From Roseateles_B flavus (GTDB taxonomy: Bacteria > Pseudomonadota > Gammaproteobacteria > Burkholderiales > Burkholderiaceae_C): a stretch of DNA of 64,000 nt. Positions 36,063-44,564 of this stretch are shown piece after piece (positions within the stretch are counted from its first letter, which is position 1; every line of letters begins with the position of its first letter). Both the position numbers and the translations under genes were made by a program. The notes under the pieces are model-generated. The model saw nothing but the letters and a program-made list of their open reading frames with translations, did no database searches and was not told the origin of the DNA. The stretch lies in assembly GCF_039872765.1 (NCBI RefSeq), contig NZ_JBDPZC010000001.1:496001-560000 (forward strand), written 5' to 3'.

Positions 36063-36851
36063 ATGTCCGACATCCTGAACAAGATCAACGCCGTCAAGCA
36101 CGAGGAAGTGGCCGCGGCACGCGCCATGCGTTCGTTGGCCAGCCTGCGCGACGAAGCTGCGGGCCAAGGCCCGGTGCGGGGCTTCGTGGCCTCGCTGCGC
36201 AGCGCCATCGCGGCCGGGCGTAGCGGCGTCATCGCCGAGATCAAGAAGGCCAGCCCCAGCAAGGGCGTGCTGCGCGAGGACTTCCGCCCCGCCGAGATCG
36301 CGCAGAGCTATGCCCGCCACGGCGCGGCCTGCCTGAGCGTGCTGACCGACCGGCCCTTCTTCCAGGGCGCGACCGAATACCTGCAGGCCGCCCGCGCCGC
36401 CTGCACGCTGCCGGTGCTGCGCAAGGACTTCATGGTGGACGAGTACCAGATCGTCGAAGCGCGGGCCATGGGCGCGGACTGCGTGCTGCTGATCGCCGCC
36501 AGCCTCGATGACGCGCTGATGGCCGATCTCGAAGCCTGCGCGCTGGATCTGGGCATGGATGTGCTGGTCGAGGTGCACGACGGCGCCGAGCTGGAGCGCG
36601 CCCTGCGGCTGAAGACGCCGCTGGTGGGCATCAACAATCGCAATCTGCGGACCTTCGACGTCACGCTGGACACCACCCTGGGCCTGCTGGACCGTGTGCC
36701 GGCGGACCGCCTGCTGGTGACCGAATCCGGCATCCTGCAGCGCACCGATGTGCAACGCATGCGGGACCACGGCGTGCACGCCTTCCTGGTGGGCGAGGCT
36801 TTCATGCGTGCCCCCGAACCCGGCGAGGCCCTGTCGGCCTTGTTCGCCTGA
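36063..36851 (+). CDS. trpC: indole-3-glycerol phosphate synthase
   Basis: TrpC closes the indole ring from CdRP. The 262-residue TIM barrel shows SDILNKINAVKHEEVAAA at the start, VIAEIKKASPSKGVLREDF with the catalytic Lys and Ser-Pro-Ser loop, CLSVLTDRPFFQGATEYL, LPVLRKDFMVDEYQIVEARAMGADCVLLI, LVEVHDGAELERAL with the catalytic Glu, VGINNRNLRTFDV and LLVTESGI. It is a monofunctional enzyme with no PRAI domain, as usual in betaproteobacteria. The ung ATG shares a base with its stop (TGATG). Confidence 0.97.
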   Translation: MSDILNKINAVKHEEVAAARAMRSLASLRDEAAGQGPVRGFVASLRSAIAAGRSGVIAEIKKASPSKGVLREDFRPAEIAQSYARHGAACLSVLTDRPFFQGATEYLQAARAACTLPVLRKDFMVDEYQIVEARAMGADCVLLIAASLDDALMADLEACALDLGMDVLVEVHDGAELERALRLKTPLVGINNRNLRTFDVTLDTTLGLLDRVPADRLLVTESGILQRTDVQRMRDHGVHAFLVGEAFMRAPEPGEALSALFA

Positions 36852-37609
36852 TGCAGGCCTCGCTGCTGGATGACGACGGCGCCCCCGCGGCGGCGCCCAA
36901 TGCCCTCGCGCGCCCGCTGGGCGAGGTGCTGGATGCCACGCCGCTGTCGCCCGGCTGGCAGGCCGAGGTGGAAGGGTGGCGCCAAAGCGCCGCAGGCCAG
37001 GCGCTGGTCGCCTATGTCGAGCGGCGCCAGCGTGAGGGGGCCACGGTGTTCCCGGCCCAGCCGCTGCGGGCCCTGAGCCTGACGCCGCTGGAGTCGGTGC
37101 GCGTGGTCATCCTCGGCCAGGATCCGTATCACGGTGCCGGTCAGGCCGAGGGCCTGGCCTTCTCGGTCCCGCCGGGCCAGAAGCTGCCGCCCTCCCTGCG
37201 CAACATCTACAAGGAGCTGCAGCGCGACCTGGGCCAGCCGCCGGCGCGGGACGGCCATCTGATCGCCTGGACGCACCAGGGCGTGCTGCTGCTCAACACC
37301 TCGCTGACGGTGGAGGAGGGCGCCGCCGGCAGCCATGCGAAGAAGGGCTGGGAAGCCCTCACCGATGCGCTGATCGCCGCCACGGCGGCGCACGCCGCCC
37401 CCAAGGTCTACCTGCTGTGGGGCGCCCATGCCCAGGCCAAGGCGCCGCTCATTGCGGCAGCAGGCCCGCAGCACCTGGTGCTGCAGGCCAACCACCCCTC
37501 GCCGCTCTCCGCCACGCGGCCGCCCCAGCCCTTCATCGGCTGCGGGCACTTCTCCGCCGCGCAGACCTGGCTGGCGGCGCGCGGACAGCGCCTGGACTGG
37601 CGCGTCTGA
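36851..37609 (+). CDS. ung: uracil-DNA glycosylase (family 1)
   Basis: Ung removes uracil from DNA. The 252-residue protein has VVILGQDPYHGAGQAEGLAFSVP with the water-activating Asp91, LLLLNTSLTVEEGAAGSH and the DNA-intercalation loop HPSPLSA with His215. Both family-1 motifs are intact. The N-terminal 35 residues are extra relative to the core and low in complexity. Coupling to trpC by a 1-base overlap makes it the last gene of the trp run, an arrangement seen in related genomes. A NagR-type box begins 81 bases after its stop. Confidence 0.96.
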   Translation: MQASLLDDDGAPAAAPNALARPLGEVLDATPLSPGWQAEVEGWRQSAAGQALVAYVERRQREGATVFPAQPLRALSLTPLESVRVVILGQDPYHGAGQAEGLAFSVPPGQKLPPSLRNIYKELQRDLGQPPARDGHLIAWTHQGVLLLNTSLTVEEGAAGSHAKKGWEALTDALIAATAAHAAPKVYLLWGAHAQAKAPLIAAAGPQHLVLQANHPSPLSATRPPQPFIGCGHFSAAQTWLAARGQRLDWRV

Positions 37610-37689
37610 GCCCAGGCCCCGCCGCCGCGGAGCGGCGCTCCCCGCCCGCCCGCTCCGGGTAGACCCTGGGGCCAGCCCCATGCCGAACT

Positions 37690-37707
37690 TGGTTCTAAAC
37701 TGGTATT
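37690..37707 (+). promoter_or_regulatory. NagR-type box 1 upstream of the nag operon
   Basis: TGGTTCT-AAAC-TGGTATT: two TGGT-initial heptamers separated by 4 bases, matching the TGGTATT-N4-TGGTATT layout that I recall for the GntR-family NagR of Xanthomonas. A TAAACT hexamer overlaps it. It lies 163 bases before the first nag gene. Confidence 0.6.
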
Positions 37708-37811
37708 GTTCCGCTGGGTGCGATACCCGTTCGCACCTGTCTGCTACCCCGTGAAATCGTGATCAAAGCCAGGCATCGCCGGTGGATCGGCTGAGTGGGT
37801 GGATTTGGATG

Positions 37812-37829
37812 TAAGCCAGTGCAATACCA
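37812..37829 (-). promoter_or_regulatory. degenerate NagR-type box 2
   Basis: Reading the minus strand gives TGGTATT-GCAC-TGGCTTA: one perfect heptamer and one with TGG only, with the usual 4-base gap. It lies just upstream of the -35 of the nag promoter. As a half-site match it is weaker than the other boxes. Confidence 0.4.
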
Positions 37830-37830
37830 A

Positions 37831-37866
37831 TTGACGCTCGGCTAATTCTGGTACTAAACTGGTATT
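37831..37866 (+). promoter_or_regulatory. nag operon promoter with overlapping NagR box 3
   Basis: TTGACG (37831-37836) and TAAACT (37855-37860) with an 18-base spacer form a good sigma-70 promoter. The box TGGTACT-AAAC-TGGTATT (37849-37866) covers the -10 and start site, so a bound repressor would block transcription. Initiation near 37867 leaves almost no leader before the ATG at 37870. Confidence 0.65.
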
Positions 37867-37869
37867 ACT

Positions 37870-38811
37870 ATGAACAAGCCCCTGCCTCTGCATCACACCC
37901 TGGCGCGCGCTGAAGCGCTGGCCGCGGTGCGCTACCACGTGGGGGTGGATGGCGGCGGTACCGGGACGCGAGTCAAGCTGGCGGACGCCGCCGGCCGCGT
38001 GCTGGGTCAGGGCGAGGCCGGACCTTCGGCGCTGGGGCAGGGCGTGGCCCAGGCCTGGCGCCACATCCTGGACGCCCTGCAGCAGGCGGCCGGGCAGGCC
38101 GGCCTGTCGCCGGTGCCGCTGGCCGAATGCGCGCTGGGCGCGGGCCTGTCGGGGGCCAATCTGCTGGCCGACGCGCAGGACTTCATCCGCACGCAGCCCG
38201 GCTTCGCCGCGGTACTGCTGGAGAACGATGGCTTCACCACCGTGCTGGGCGCCCATGGCGGCCGTCCGGGCGTGGTGGTGGCAGCCGGTACCGGCACTGT
38301 GGGCGAGGTGCTGCGGCCCGATGGCTCGCGGGGCATCGCCTCGGGCTGGGGCTGGATCACCGGTGACGAGGGCAGCGGCGCCTGGCTGGGGCTGCGCGCC
38401 ATGGGGCATGCCCAGCAGGCCATGGACGGGCGCGTGCCCGTCAGCCAGCTGGCTGTGGCCGTGTGGGAAGTGGCGGGCCGTGATCGCGAGTCCATCCTGG
38501 CCTGGTGTGCCGCGGCGGGCCAGCACGGCTTCGCGTCCCTGGCGCCGCGGGTCCTGGACGTCGCCGAGGCGGGCGACAAACCGGCCCAGGCCCTGCGCAT
38601 GCAGGCCGTGGTGGCCCTGGAGCAGCTGGCCCACAGCCTCGATCCCCAGGAGGAATTGCCCCTCGCCCTGGCCGGCAGCATCGCCAAGCGTCTTTTGGCT
38701 CATTTCTCAGGCAACATTCGTGCCCGTTGCGTCGAGTCCCAAGGAGATTCGGCCGACGGCGCACTGCTCTTGGTCGGCAGTGCACTCAACGACAAGACGG
38801 GTACACGATGA
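37870..38811 (+). CDS. N-acetylglucosamine kinase, BadF/BadG ATPase family
   Basis: The 313-residue sugar kinase has the ASKHA phosphate-1 motif VGVDGGGTGTRVKLAD, a second loop VVVAAGTGTVGEVLRPDGSRGIASGWGWITGDEGSGAWLGLRAMGHA and the adenosine-site LALAGSIAKRL. These BadF-type kinases phosphorylate GlcNAc or glucosamine to the 6-phosphate, the step before NagA. It replaces the ROK-type NagK of enterobacteria. The first 20 residues are extra relative to the family, and the ATG at 37870 follows the operator with no ribosome site. A GTG at 37927 is an alternative start, but the near-leaderless ATG fits the promoter. It overlaps nagR by 4 bases. Confidence 0.87.
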   Translation: MNKPLPLHHTLARAEALAAVRYHVGVDGGGTGTRVKLADAAGRVLGQGEAGPSALGQGVAQAWRHILDALQQAAGQAGLSPVPLAECALGAGLSGANLLADAQDFIRTQPGFAAVLLENDGFTTVLGAHGGRPGVVVAAGTGTVGEVLRPDGSRGIASGWGWITGDEGSGAWLGLRAMGHAQQAMDGRVPVSQLAVAVWEVAGRDRESILAWCAAAGQHGFASLAPRVLDVAEAGDKPAQALRMQAVVALEQLAHSLDPQEELPLALAGSIAKRLLAHFSGNIRARCVESQGDSADGALLLVGSALNDKTGTR

Positions 38812-39548
38812 CAAAGCTGCCGTTCCAATTCAAGCCTGATCCCGAAGCCGCCTCGCCGCTGTACATGCAGCTGGCCCACAAGCTGGCGCAGGCGATCCGC
38901 GAAGGCCACTACCAGGCCGATGAAGCCCTGCCTTCCGAGCGGGTGCTCTCCGAGTCCCTGGACCTCTCCCGCGTGACGGCCCGCAAGGCCATCGACCGCC
39001 TGGTGGAGCAGGGCCTGATCATCCGCAAGCGCGGCTCCGGCAACTACATCGCCCCCAAGCTCGAGCAGCCGCTGTCGCGCCTGACGAGCTTCTCGGAGGA
39101 ACTGCACCAGCGCGGCTTCAAGCCGAGCTCGCGCTGGCTGACGCGCGGCTTCTCCCTGGCCGCGCCGGACGAACAACTCTCCCTGGGCCTGACCACCGGC
39201 CAACGCGTGGCGCGCCTGGAGCGCCTGCGCCTGGCCGATGCCGTGGTCATGGCCTACGAAGTGAGCGTGCTGCCCGAGGCGGTGCTGCCGGACCCCGAGT
39301 CCGTCAGCGCCTCGCTCTATGAGCACCTGGGCCGCCTGGGTGGCGCCCCGGTGCGCGCGCTACAGCACATTCGAGCCATCAACGCCGACTCCCGCCTTGC
39401 CAGCCTGCTGGAAGTGCCCGTGGGTCAGGCCGTGCTGTTCATCACACGGGTGGGCTATCTGGAATCGGGTCAGGCCGTGGAGCTGACCCATTCGTACTGC
39501 CGCAGCGACTACTACGACTTCGTTGCGGAGATGAGGCGGGATGGATGA
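38808..39548 (+). CDS. nagR: GntR/HutC-family regulator NagR
   Basis: The 246-residue regulator has an N-terminal GntR winged helix (SPLYMQLAHKLAQAIREGHYQADEALPSERVLSESLDLSRVTARKAIDRLVEQGLIIRKRGSGNYIA, about 16-82) and a UTRA effector domain (about 95-235, SEELHQRGFKPSSRW to LTHSYCRSDYYDFVAEM). UTRA regulators in nag operons bind GlcNAc-6-P or GlcN-6-P and lose repression. The TGGTATT-N4-TGGTATT boxes before this operon and three other units in the window are its predicted sites. It overlaps both neighbours by 4 bases. Confidence 0.9.
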   Translation: MTKLPFQFKPDPEAASPLYMQLAHKLAQAIREGHYQADEALPSERVLSESLDLSRVTARKAIDRLVEQGLIIRKRGSGNYIAPKLEQPLSRLTSFSEELHQRGFKPSSRWLTRGFSLAAPDEQLSLGLTTGQRVARLERLRLADAVVMAYEVSVLPEAVLPDPESVSASLYEHLGRLGGAPVRALQHIRAINADSRLASLLEVPVGQAVLFITRVGYLESGQAVELTHSYCRSDYYDFVAEMRRDG

Positions 39549-40675
39549 CCGAAGCACAGCGCACTGACGGATTCGTACTGACACCTGCGGGATTCGTCCG
39601 CGGTGTGCTGGAGCATCAAGGAGGCCGCATCACCCGCATCGAGGGTGATGAGGTCACCGAGTACGAGGTCCGCCACGGATCTCAGGATCTGCCCCTGATC
39701 CTCCCCGGCTTCATCGACGTGCATGTGCACGGCGGTGGCGGCCGGGACACCATGGAAGGCGGTGACGCCGCCCGGGCCATCGCCCGGCTGCATGTGCGCC
39801 ATGGCACGACCTCGCTGCTGGCCACCACCATGACCGCGCCCATGGACGAGATCCGCGCGGCCCTGGCGGCCCTGGGCCCGGTGTGCCGCGAGCGCGAGCC
39901 GCAGGCCGCCCGCGTGCTGGGTGTGCATCTCGAGGGGCCCTACATCAACCCCGGCAAGCTGGGCGCCCAGCCCGACTTCGCCCGCGCCGCGCAGCTGGCC
40001 GAGGTGCAGGCCCTGCACGCCCTGGCCCCCATCCGCCTGATCACGCTGGCGCCCGAGCTGCCCGGCAATCTGGACCTCACCGAGCAGCTGCGCGCGGCCG
40101 GCTTCCAGGTGCAGATCGGCCACACGCTGGGCACCTACGAAGATGGCGTCGAAGCCTTGGAGCGCGGCGCCGGCGGCTTCACCCACCTCTTCAATGCCAT
40201 GACGGGTCTGCATCACCGCGAGCCCGGCATGGTGGGCGCCGCGCTGGCCCATGCGCGCTACGCCGAGATCATCCCGGACCTGCTGCATGTGCATGAAGGT
40301 GCCGTGCGCGTGGCCCTGCGCTCCATCCCCTGCCTGTTCTGCGTGACCGACTCGACGGCCGCCGCGGGCATGCCCGATGGCGAGTACAGCCTGGGCCGCC
40401 ACCGCGTCACCAAGTGCATGGGCGGCGTGCGCCTGCCCGACGGCACGCTGGCCGGGAGCACGCTGACGATGGACCAGGCGCTGCGCAATCTGGTGGGCCT
40501 GGGGCTGGAGATGGCGGACGCCTCGCGTCGCGTCTCGACCCATGCAGCGGACTACCTGGGACTCGGAGACCGTGGCCGCCTGGCTGTCGGCGCCTGGGCG
40601 GATTTTGTGATGTTGGACCGTGATTTGCAGGTGCAAGGCGTGGTCGTTGAAGGAGATGGAATTGACCTCGCTTGA
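39545..40675 (+). CDS. nagA: N-acetylglucosamine-6-phosphate deacetylase
   Basis: NagA hydrolyses GlcNAc-6-P to GlcN-6-P and acetate. The 376-residue amidohydrolase shows LILPGFIDVHVHGGGGRD with the metal-site HxH at His60 and His62, GVHLEGPYINPGKLGAQ with Glu130, IGHTLGTYEDGVEALERGAGGFTHLFNAM with two histidine ligands and FCVTDSTAAAG with catalytic Asp269. The gene is complete. It overlaps nagR by 4 bases, and the deaminase gene begins 20 bases inside its end. Confidence 0.95.
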   Translation: MTEAQRTDGFVLTPAGFVRGVLEHQGGRITRIEGDEVTEYEVRHGSQDLPLILPGFIDVHVHGGGGRDTMEGGDAARAIARLHVRHGTTSLLATTMTAPMDEIRAALAALGPVCREREPQAARVLGVHLEGPYINPGKLGAQPDFARAAQLAEVQALHALAPIRLITLAPELPGNLDLTEQLRAAGFQVQIGHTLGTYEDGVEALERGAGGFTHLFNAMTGLHHREPGMVGAALAHARYAEIIPDLLHVHEGAVRVALRSIPCLFCVTDSTAAAGMPDGEYSLGRHRVTKCMGGVRLPDGTLAGSTLTMDQALRNLVGLGLEMADASRRVSTHAADYLGLGDRGRLAVGAWADFVMLDRDLQVQGVVVEGDGIDLA

Positions 40676-41699
40676 TATCAAGACCCGCATGCTGGAGGAG
40701 TGCCTGTCGGCGCCCGCGGCTGTTGCGCGCCAGCTGGCCGCTGACCAGAACGCCTATGCGGCCCTGGGTGAATCGCTGCGCGACGCGCCGCCCAGCAGCC
40801 TGCTGACCGTTGCCCGTGGCAGCTCGGACCACGCCGCCCACTACATGGCCTACCTGGTGATGGCGCGCCTGGGCCGGCTGGTCACCTCGCTGCCCATGTC
40901 CCTGATCACGCTGTACCAGAGCAAGATCGCCTGCGAGGGCCTGGTGTCCCTGGCCTTCTCGCAATCGGGCCAGAGCCCGGACCTGGTGGCGCCGACGCGT
41001 TTCTTCCGTGAAGGCGGTGCACGCACCGTGGCCTTCGTCAACGCCGAGGGTTCGCCCCTGGCCGCCGCAGCGGAGCATGTCTTCTCGCTGCATGCCGGGC
41101 CGGAGAACAGCGTGGCCGCGACCAAGAGCTACATCGCGCAGCTGGTGGCGGGCGCCCGCGTGGTCGCTGCCTGGCAGGGGGATGAGGACCTGGCCGCCGC
41201 CCTGCAGCAGCTGCCCGACGACCTCGTCAAGGCCGCCGGCCTGCGCTGGGATGCTGCCGTGGAAGCGCTGCGCGGCGCGGACAAGCTCTTCGTGATCGGC
41301 CGCGGCACCAGCCTGCCCATCGCGCTGGAGGCCGCCCTGAAGTTCAAGGAAACCTGCGGCATCCAGGCCGAGGCCTTCTCCGGCGCCGAGGTCAAGCACG
41401 GCCCCATGGCCCTGGTGGAGGAGGGCTACCCGCTGCTGGTCTTCGCGCCGCGCGGCCCGGCCCAGGCCGGCCTCGTGGCCCTGGCCGAGGAAATGCGCGG
41501 CCGCGGTGCCCGCGTCCTGCTGGCAGCGCCGGCCGGCACGCCCGGTGCCGAGCTGCCGCTGGCCTGCACCGGCAACGAGGACCTCGACCCCATTGCCGCC
41601 ATCCAGAGTTTCTATCCCATGGTCGAGGCCCTGGCCCGCGCCCGCGGCCTGAACCCCGACCAGCCGCGCCACCTGGCCAAGGTCACCAAGACCCACTGA
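40656..41699 (+). CDS. SIS-domain glucosamine-6-phosphate deaminase (NagB-II type)
   Basis: The 347-residue protein consists of two SIS domains without a glutaminase domain, as in the NagB-II/AgaS deaminases that convert GlcN-6-P to fructose-6-P and ammonia. The first SIS half has LLTVARGSSDHAAHYMAYLVMARLG and SLAFSQSGQSPDLVAPTRFFREGGARTVAFVN. The second has LFVIGRGTSLPIALEAALKFKETCGIQAEAFSGAEVKHGPMALVEEG, with the conserved Glu and His, and the C-terminal Lys region RHLAKVTKT. The ATG at 40656 follows AAGGAG with no spacer, so the real start may be TTG at 40662, 6 bases after the ribosome site. This is the non-orthologous replacement of NagB common in proteobacterial nag operons. Confidence 0.88.
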   Translation: MELTSLDIKTRMLEECLSAPAAVARQLAADQNAYAALGESLRDAPPSSLLTVARGSSDHAAHYMAYLVMARLGRLVTSLPMSLITLYQSKIACEGLVSLAFSQSGQSPDLVAPTRFFREGGARTVAFVNAEGSPLAAAAEHVFSLHAGPENSVAATKSYIAQLVAGARVVAAWQGDEDLAAALQQLPDDLVKAAGLRWDAAVEALRGADKLFVIGRGTSLPIALEAALKFKETCGIQAEAFSGAEVKHGPMALVEEGYPLLVFAPRGPAQAGLVALAEEMRGRGARVLLAAPAGTPGAELPLACTGNEDLDPIAAIQSFYPMVEALARARGLNPDQPRHLAKVTKTH

Positions 41700-41712
41700 G
41701 CGAGGCGCCGTC

Positions 41713-43200
41713 ATGACCCAAGCATTCACGCCCGAAGACGCCGGCCAGCTGGTGATGGTCGACATCCAGGGCAAGACTCTGGACGCCGCCACCGCGGCCT
41801 TCCTGCGCGAGCACAAGATCCGCGCCGTCTGCCTGTTCCGCAAGAACCTGGGCACGGAAAAGGAAGTGCGCCAGCTGACCCGCGAGCTGCGCGAGGTGAT
41901 GGGCCCCCACGCCCTGATCGGCCTGGATCAGGAAGGCGGCTCCGTGGTGCGTGCCACCTTCCTGCCTCAGGCGCCCTCGGCCATGGCCCTGGGCGCGGCG
42001 GGCGACAGCGAGCTGTGCGAGCGCGTGGGCGCCGCCGTGGCCCGCGGCCTGCGCAGCATCGGCGTGAACTGGAACTTCGCCCCGGTGCTGGACATCAACA
42101 ACAACCCGGCCAACCCGGTGATCGCCGAGCGCAGCTTCTCCGAGCGCGCCGACGAGGTCACCCGGCTGGCCGGCGCCTGGATGTGGGGCTCGCTGCGCGA
42201 GGGCGTGGCCTGCTGCGTCAAGCACTTCCCCGGCCATGGCGACACCCATGTGGACTCGCACCTGGCCCTGCCCACGGTGGACAAGAGCCGTGCCGAGCTC
42301 GATGCCCTGGAGCTGCGCCCCTTCCACGCCCTGCGCGAGATCGCGCCGGCGGTGATGACGGCGCACATCGTCTACCCGCAGATCGACCCCGAGTACCCGG
42401 CCACGCTGTCCGCCACCATCCTCGGCGGCATCTTGCGCAAGGAGTGGGGCTACGAGGGCGTGGTGATCACCGATGCGCTGATGATGAAGGCCATCTGCGA
42501 GCGCTACGGCTATGACCGCGCCGCCGTGCTGGCCCTGCAGGCCGGTGCCGACATGATCCTGGCCCAGGGCTCGCTGGAAGAGCAGGGTCAGTCCTTGCGT
42601 GCCCTGCGCGAGGCCTTCGCCCGCGGCGAGCTGACGCCGGCGCAGGGCGCCCGGGCCCGCGACCGCCTGGACCGCCTGGCGCGGGCCTATCCGGTCAGCC
42701 ACGACGACTATGACGGCGCCGTTCGCGAGGCCGACGGCGCGCTGATGGCCGAGGCCTGGGCGCGTGGCCTGACGGCGCTGCGCGCCGCGAAGGCGCCTGC
42801 GCTGCATGCGCCGCTGCGCGTCTACGTGCAGACCGACGTCCCCACCGACATGGTCAGCGAGGCCGGCCCGACCGGCGCCCAGATCGCCGGCCTGTTCAGC
42901 GGCTTCGCGGACGCCGAGATCGTGATGCTGGACGACCTGCTGGGCCTGGACTGGTCGCAGGTGCCGCAGGACGGCCGCCAGACCATCGTCGCCTCCACAC
43001 ACCGGATGCGCTACGGCGCCCATGCCGGCCAGTGGCGGCCGGACCTGCACCTGGTGCTGTGGAACCCCTTCCAGGCGCTCGATGTGCAGGGCCCCACCGT
43101 CGTCAGCTGGGGCTATGCGGACGGTGCGCTGGCGGCCCTGAAGAGCTGGCTGCAGGGCGAGCTCGCCGCGACGGCCGCATCGCCGGTCAGCCTGGGCTGA
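41713..43200 (+). CDS. GH3 beta-N-acetylhexosaminidase (NagZ-like)
   Basis: The enzyme releases GlcNAc from chitooligosaccharides or muropeptides. The 495-residue protein has the GH3 barrel: LIGLDQEGGSVVR, NWNFAPVLDINNNPANPVIAERSFSE, the NagZ-type motif KHFPGHGDTHVDSHLALP (Lys170; the Asp-His pair of this loop is the unusual general acid/base of the group), TAHIVYP and GVVITDALMMKAI with nucleophile Asp254. It carries a C-terminal domain (about 345-495) that short NagZ proteins lack, so it is closer to the longer chitooligosaccharide hexosaminidases. No signal peptide is visible, so it acts on imported sugars in the cytosol. It lies 13 bases after the deaminase gene in the operon. Confidence 0.9.
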   Translation: MTQAFTPEDAGQLVMVDIQGKTLDAATAAFLREHKIRAVCLFRKNLGTEKEVRQLTRELREVMGPHALIGLDQEGGSVVRATFLPQAPSAMALGAAGDSELCERVGAAVARGLRSIGVNWNFAPVLDINNNPANPVIAERSFSERADEVTRLAGAWMWGSLREGVACCVKHFPGHGDTHVDSHLALPTVDKSRAELDALELRPFHALREIAPAVMTAHIVYPQIDPEYPATLSATILGGILRKEWGYEGVVITDALMMKAICERYGYDRAAVLALQAGADMILAQGSLEEQGQSLRALREAFARGELTPAQGARARDRLDRLARAYPVSHDDYDGAVREADGALMAEAWARGLTALRAAKAPALHAPLRVYVQTDVPTDMVSEAGPTGAQIAGLFSGFADAEIVMLDDLLGLDWSQVPQDGRQTIVASTHRMRYGAHAGQWRPDLHLVLWNPFQALDVQGPTVVSWGYADGALAALKSWLQGELAATAASPVSLG

Positions 43201-43231
43201 GACCCGCGTCGGACAACAACAAGGACATCCC

Positions 43232-44554
43232 ATGAGCGCGATCCAGGACTCCTCTTCGGCCAGCCCCCTGCGCTGGGTGCCCACGCTGTACTTCGTGCAG
43301 GGCCTGCAGTTCTTCGTGGTCATGCTGATCGCCAGCATGATGTACAAGAAGCTGGGCGTGGAGAACGACCAGATCGCGCGCTGGACCAGCCTCATCGGCC
43401 TGGCCTGGGCCTTCAAGCCGCTGTGGAGCCCCTTCCTGGAGCTGATCCCCAGCAAGAAGCGCATCGTCGTGAGCATGCAGTTCCTGGGAGCGGCCGGCCT
43501 GCTGGCGGTGGCGCTGACGCTGCAGCTGCCCAGCTGGTTCGGCGCCTCGCTGGCGGTGTTCTTCGTGCTGGCCTATGCCTCCGCCACCCATGACATCGCC
43601 TGCGACGGCCTTTACATGGCCTCGCTGTCGGACAAGGAGCAGGCCGCCTACGCAGGCTGGCAGGGGGCCTTCTTCAACGCCTCCAAGTTCCTCACGCAGG
43701 GCGGCCTGCTGATCCTCGCCGGCCTGCTGGCCGAGCGCTTCGGCCTGAGCAATGCCTGGACGAGCATCTTCGTGATGCTGGGCGTGCTGCTGGCCCTGCT
43801 GGCCAGCTACAACGCCGTCGCGCTGCCCAACCCGCTGCCCGCACAGGCGCCCAAGGGCGGAGCCTCGGCGGTCTGGCAGACCTTGGTGGAGGTGATCGGC
43901 GACCTGCTGCGCAAGCCGGGCATCTGGGGCTTCATGCTCTTCATCGTCCTGTTCCGCCTGGCGGAAGGTCAGGTGCAGACCATCGGGCCCCTGTTCCTGC
44001 TGGAGGCGCGCGAGAAGGGCGGGCTGGGACTGACGCAGGAACAGACGGGCGGCGTCTACGGCACGGTGGGCACTGCCGCCTTCCTGGTGGGCAGCATCCT
44101 GGGCGGCTACTTCACGTCGAAGCTGAGCCTGCGCCGCGCCATGCCGGTGCTGCTGCTGGCCATGGCGGTGCCCAGCGTCACCTTCTACTACCTGGCTGCG
44201 GCACGGCCGACCGACATCACCCACATCGGCGCGGCCATCGCGCTGGAGATGTTCGGCTACGGCTTCGGCTTCGTCGGCATGATCCTCTTCATCATGCAGG
44301 TGGTGGCGCCCGGCCGCTTCCAGACGGCCCACTATGCGCTGGGCTCGGGCGTGATGCAGCTGGGCTTCATCCTGGCCCGTTCGTTCAGCGGCGATGTGCA
44401 GCTGGCCCTGGGCTACGAGCGCTTCTTCCTCTGGACTATCGCCTGCGGTGCCCCGGCCCTGCTGCTGTACTTCTTCGTCCGCTTCCCCCAGGGCCAGGCC
44501 GCAGCTGCGCAGGACGAGGCCCCCCAGGCAAGCGCCTTGCCGGCAGGTCGCTGA
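43232..44554 (+). CDS. MFS transporter, AmpG/NagP-like
   Basis: The 440-residue permease starts SPLRWVPTLYFVQGLQFFVVMLIASMMYKKLG and shows about twelve membrane segments. The opening WVPTLYFVQG and the loop segment WSPFLELIPSKKR are characteristic of the AmpG/acetyl-CoA-transporter branch of MFS, which also contains muropeptide and GlcNAc-related permeases. Further segments are ASATHDIACDGLYMASL and FFNASKFLTQGGLLILAG. Given its place in the nag operon it probably carries GlcNAc or its oligomers across the inner membrane. AAGGA precedes the start. Confidence 0.88.
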   Translation: MSAIQDSSSASPLRWVPTLYFVQGLQFFVVMLIASMMYKKLGVENDQIARWTSLIGLAWAFKPLWSPFLELIPSKKRIVVSMQFLGAAGLLAVALTLQLPSWFGASLAVFFVLAYASATHDIACDGLYMASLSDKEQAAYAGWQGAFFNASKFLTQGGLLILAGLLAERFGLSNAWTSIFVMLGVLLALLASYNAVALPNPLPAQAPKGGASAVWQTLVEVIGDLLRKPGIWGFMLFIVLFRLAEGQVQTIGPLFLLEAREKGGLGLTQEQTGGVYGTVGTAAFLVGSILGGYFTSKLSLRRAMPVLLLAMAVPSVTFYYLAAARPTDITHIGAAIALEMFGYGFGFVGMILFIMQVVAPGRFQTAHYALGSGVMQLGFILARSFSGDVQLALGYERFFLWTIACGAPALLLYFFVRFPQGQAAAAQDEAPQASALPAGR

Positions 44555-44564
44555 GCGCTCCGGC

